Source: Shinella zoogloeoides (GTDB lineage: Bacteria > Pseudomonadota > Alphaproteobacteria > Rhizobiales > Rhizobiaceae). From it: a stretch of DNA of 64,000 nt. Both the position numbers and the translations under genes were made by a program. Numbering within the stretch: the stretch's first letter is position 1; the number at the start of each line of letters is the position of its first letter. Location of the stretch: the NCBI RefSeq assembly GCF_030733845.1, contig NZ_CP132311.1, forward strand, positions 2,173,501 to 2,237,500, in the 5' to 3' direction. Below the pieces are notes generated by a model. It searched no databases, was not told where the DNA came from, and worked only from the letters and a program-made list of their open reading frames with translations. Positions 61,623 through 64,000 of this stretch are shown here, in pieces.

Positions 61623-63068
61623 TCACGGATGCGGCAGCACCGGCAGGGACAGCGGCGCCAGCGCTGATGCCGCCCGCCCGCGCGGATCGTTGGCCTGCAG
61701 GCGCCGCACCGCGAAATCCTGCACCGCCTGCAATTCCGCCAGCGCGCCGTCGTAGTCGACGCGCGTCGGGCGATCGTTCTCCATGACACAGGCCCCGTCG
61801 ACATAGACGGCGGCCACCGCCCGCTCGGCGGCGCAGTGCAGGAGATTGCGCAGCGGATCGTAGACCGGCTGCATGCCGGAATGCTTCAGGTCGACCAGCG
61901 AGAAATCCGCCTTGGCGCCCCTCGCGATGCGGCCGATATCGCTGCGGCCGAGCGCCTTCGCGCCGGCCAGCGTAGCCACGTCGAAAATATCGGCGGTCGA
62001 GACGTCGAACACCGTACCACCGGCGATGCGGGCGTTGATCAGCGCCGTGCGCATCTCCTCCAGCATGTTGAAGGGATAGCTGTCCGTGCCGAGCGCCACA
62101 TTGACGCCGCTTCTGCGGTAGCGGCCGACCGATTGCAGCACCATGCCGCTGCGCGCGAAGGTGACGGGGCAATGGGCGACGCTGGTTCCGCTTGCCGCAA
62201 GACGGCCGAGATCGTCCGCCGTGCGCTGGCGCGTCCAGCCATGGCTGTCGATGAAAATGCAATGGCCGAGGATAAGGTCTGGGCCGAGGACACCGAGTTT
62301 TTCCAGGTACTGCACGGCGGTGAGGCCATGGCGGCGCAGCAGCTCCTCGTGCTCGGCCATGGTCTGCGCGGCATGGATGGTGATCGGCACCTTGCGGCTG
62401 CGCGCCGCCTCCGCCGCTTCCTGCAGCAATTCGGGCGAGCAGGTCTCGACCTGCGCCGGCGCGACGATGCCGCCGAGGCGGCTGCAAGGGTGGGCCTCGG
62501 CCGCATCGACGGTTTCCAGCGCCCGCGCGAAGGCCTCGCGGCCACGCGCGGCATTCCAGCGGAAATCGAGGCGGCGGCTGTCTTCCACATGCCATTGCGC
62601 CTCGCGAAAGCCGGGGGCGACATAGGCGCGGGCGCCGCTTTCGGCAAGCGTCGGAAGCCAGCAGTCGTGCGGGCCGGCGATATCGACGAAGGTGGTGACG
62701 CCGCTGCGCAGGAGGTCGCCGAGCATGACGGTCAGTGCCGCCTTCACCGCATCGTCGCCGATCTCGATCAGCGTCGAATATTCGTACATCGCCTGCCCCC
62801 AGAGGGCGGCGGTGCCCTGGTCCTCGAAGAGGCTCTTGGAGACCGGCTCCTCGCCGGAATGGCAATGCACGTTGACGAAGCCCGGCAGGACCATGCGGTC
62901 GCGGCCGGAAATTTCGTCGGCGAACGGCCCCTCGTAGCGGCCGCCGACATGCAGGAAACCCGTCGCGTCAAAGGCGACGTCGGCATCTTCCAGATAGGCA
63001 TGGCCGCCGGTCGCGGCATTGTAGGCGACGACGGTGCGGGCGTTGCGGATGACGATGATGTCAGGCAT
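61623..63068 (-). CDS. Amidohydrolase/deaminase (TRZ/ATZ family)
   Basis: This metal-dependent hydrolase of 481 residues belongs to the chlorohydrolase/cytosine-deaminase group. It has HCH (68-70), ITIHAAQTMAEHEE, LGHCIFID and NVALGTDSYPFNM supplying the metal and base residues. Members deaminate purines, pyrimidines or triazines. It overlaps the amino-acid permease gene by eight bases, so it presumably acts on what that transporter brings in. Substrate not determined. Confidence 0.87.
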   Translation of the reverse strand: MPDIIVIRNARTVVAYNAATGGHAYLEDADVAFDATGFLHVGGRYEGPFADEISGRDRMVLPGFVNVHCHSGEEPVSKSLFEDQGTAALWGQAMYEYSTLIEIGDDAVKAALTVMLGDLLRSGVTTFVDIAGPHDCWLPTLAESGARAYVAPGFREAQWHVEDSRRLDFRWNAARGREAFARALETVDAAEAHPCSRLGGIVAPAQVETCSPELLQEAAEAARSRKVPITIHAAQTMAEHEELLRRHGLTAVQYLEKLGVLGPDLILGHCIFIDSHGWTRQRTADDLGRLAASGTSVAHCPVTFARSGMVLQSVGRYRRSGVNVALGTDSYPFNMLEEMRTALINARIAGGTVFDVSTADIFDVATLAGAKALGRSDIGRIARGAKADFSLVDLKHSGMQPVYDPLRNLLHCAAERAVAAVYVDGACVMENDRPTRVDYDGALAELQAVQDFAVRRLQANDPRGRAASALAPLSLPVLPHP

Positions 63069-64000
63069 GGGTCGTCCTGAAATGCTTTTCGAGGAAGCGG
63101 CTATAGGCGCCCAACAGGGCGCTGAAGGTGAAGTAGACGGCGGCGGCGACGAGATAGCCTTCCAGCACCGCGATGCCCTGCCATTCCGGATCGCGGATCG
63201 CCGAGCGCACCGTATCGAGGAAATCGACGAGGCCGACGATGGTGACGAGCGTCGTATCCTGGAAGAAGCCGATGAAGAGGCCGACCATCGGCGGAATGAC
63301 CTTCTTCAGCGCCTGCGGCAGCACGATCTTGCGCATGACCTGCCAGTAATGCAGGCCGAGCGACTTGCCCGCCTCGTATTGCCCGGCCGGCACGTCCTGC
63401 AGGCCCCCGCGCACGATCTCGGCGATATAGGCGGAGGCGAAGAGGATGATCGCCACCTGCGCGCGCAGCAGCTTGTCGATCGTCACGCCCTCGGGCATGA
63501 ACAGCGGCAGCATGACCGTCGCCATGAAGAGGATGCTGATCAGCGGCACGCCGCGCACGATCTCGATGAAGCCGACGGCGAGCACGCGGATCGCCGGCAG
63601 GTTGGAGGCGCGGGCCAGCGCCAGCACGATGCCGAGCGGCATGGCGAGCGTCAACCCGACGAAGGAGAGCGTGAAGGACAGCGGCAGGCCGCCCCAGCTC
63701 GTCGTCGGCACCGGCGTCAGGCTGAGGACGCCCCCGGCCATGAGGATGTAAAGCACCGGCAGGATGACGACGATCCAGGCAATCAGCAGGCTCCGGCTCC
63801 AGAAGCGCGGCATCATGGAGACGAGGAAAGCGGCGAAGAGCAGCAGAAGCGCCAGCATCGGCCGCCATTGTTCTTCATAGGGGTAGAAACCGAACAGCAT
63901 GTAGCGCAGCTTCTGCGCCACGAAGGGCCAGCAGGCGCCGCTCGCCGCCTTGCACACCGCGCCGTCGCCGGAAAACACCGCATCGACCACCAGCCAGCCG
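63061..64000 (-). CDS. aapM: Amino-acid ABC permease, AapM-like (5' end missing)
   Basis: This is the C-terminal 313 or so residues of a polar-amino-acid permease; the frame stays open to the window end (GWL before VVDAVF), so the start lies outside. Several membrane segments and the EAA loop GQYEAGKSLGLHYWQVMRKIVLPQALKK are present. The N-terminal region matches AapM of the rhizobial general amino-acid system (ACWPFVAQKLRYMLFGFYPYEEQWR). In the usual order the ATPase gene aapP follows; here an amidohydrolase gene does. Confidence 0.85.
   Translation of the reverse strand, partial: GWLVVDAVFSGDGAVCKAASGACWPFVAQKLRYMLFGFYPYEEQWRPMLALLLLFAAFLVSMMPRFWSRSLLIAWIVVILPVLYILMAGGVLSLTPVPTTSWGGLPLSFTLSFVGLTLAMPLGIVLALARASNLPAIRVLAVGFIEIVRGVPLISILFMATVMLPLFMPEGVTIDKLLRAQVAIILFASAYIAEIVRGGLQDVPAGQYEAGKSLGLHYWQVMRKIVLPQALKKVIPPMVGLFIGFFQDTTLVTIVGLVDFLDTVRSAIRDPEWQGIAVLEGYLVAAAVYFTFSALLGAYSRFLEKHFRTTHA

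Noticed and set aside
1..64000. tRNA genes, rRNA, CRISPR arrays, insertion sequences or prophage genes
   Set aside because: I found no cloverleaf-like or rRNA sequence, no regularly spaced direct repeats, and no transposase, integrase or phage protein motifs. The only repeats are the palindromic intergenic elements.

Overview
The window is about two-thirds G+C, gene-dense, and looks like the chromosome or a large replicon of a soil- or plant-associated alphaproteobacterium of the Rhizobiaceae type (Shinella, Ensifer, Rhizobium or Agrobacterium relatives). The grounds are RIME-like palindromic repeats between genes, an Aap-type amino-acid permease, TGA-N9-TCA iron operators of the RirA kind, and many PotABCD- and Dpp-type importers. 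I saw no tRNA, rRNA, CRISPR array, phage or insertion sequence. The sequence ends inside a permease gene.

Layout. 40-4976 (+): a PotABCD-type importer with a short-chain dehydrogenase. 4978-7497: cell-wall enzymes (L,D-transpeptidase, GH25 lysozyme) around a YdeI-family gene. 7636-15282 (-), with a divergent LysR gene: a five-enzyme operon that resembles histidine utilisation but is not. It encodes an ammonia-lyase homologue without the MIO tripeptide, a cyclic amidohydrolase with a His-to-Gln change at a metal site, an M20 carbamoylase, a DUF917 protein, and a urocanase homologue whose conserved Cys is Ala. I infer ergothioneine (thiol-histidine betaine) breakdown to glutamate, releasing trimethylamine and sulfide. 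16560-30016: carnitine and probably gamma-butyrobetaine catabolism (GlxA-type regulator, dehydrocarnitine cleavage enzyme, carnitine dehydrogenase-thioesterase fusion, acyl-CoA dehydrogenase, NDP-forming CoA ligase, CaiD-like hydratase), followed by a complete Dpp-type importer. 30220-32547 (-): PAAR-like secreted protein, ACT protein, esterase and LysE exporter. 32677-39247 (+): a LysR gene and a ydcSTUV-patD-type putrescine operon. 39351-44274 (+): DUF1328 peptide, iron-regulated TonB receptor, FhuF reductase and siderophore-binding protein. 44278-51545 (-), with a divergent LysR gene: an MttB-family methyltransferase, a PEP-mutase-family protein and two dimethylglycine/sarcosine dehydrogenase-type flavoproteins. 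52589-64000: small proteins, an SDR, an eptA-response regulator-kinase operon, a glutathione transferase, a second two-component system, an amidohydrolase and a partial AapM.

Together, much of the window is devoted to importing and dismantling methylated amines and polyamines. Ergothioneine would yield glutamate and trimethylamine. Butyrobetaine and carnitine would yield glycine betaine. The methyltransferase and flavoprotein genes could take glycine betaine through dimethylglycine and sarcosine. Putrescine would yield aminobutyrate. Several palindromic repeats sit inside these operons, notably between binding-protein genes and the transporter genes that follow.
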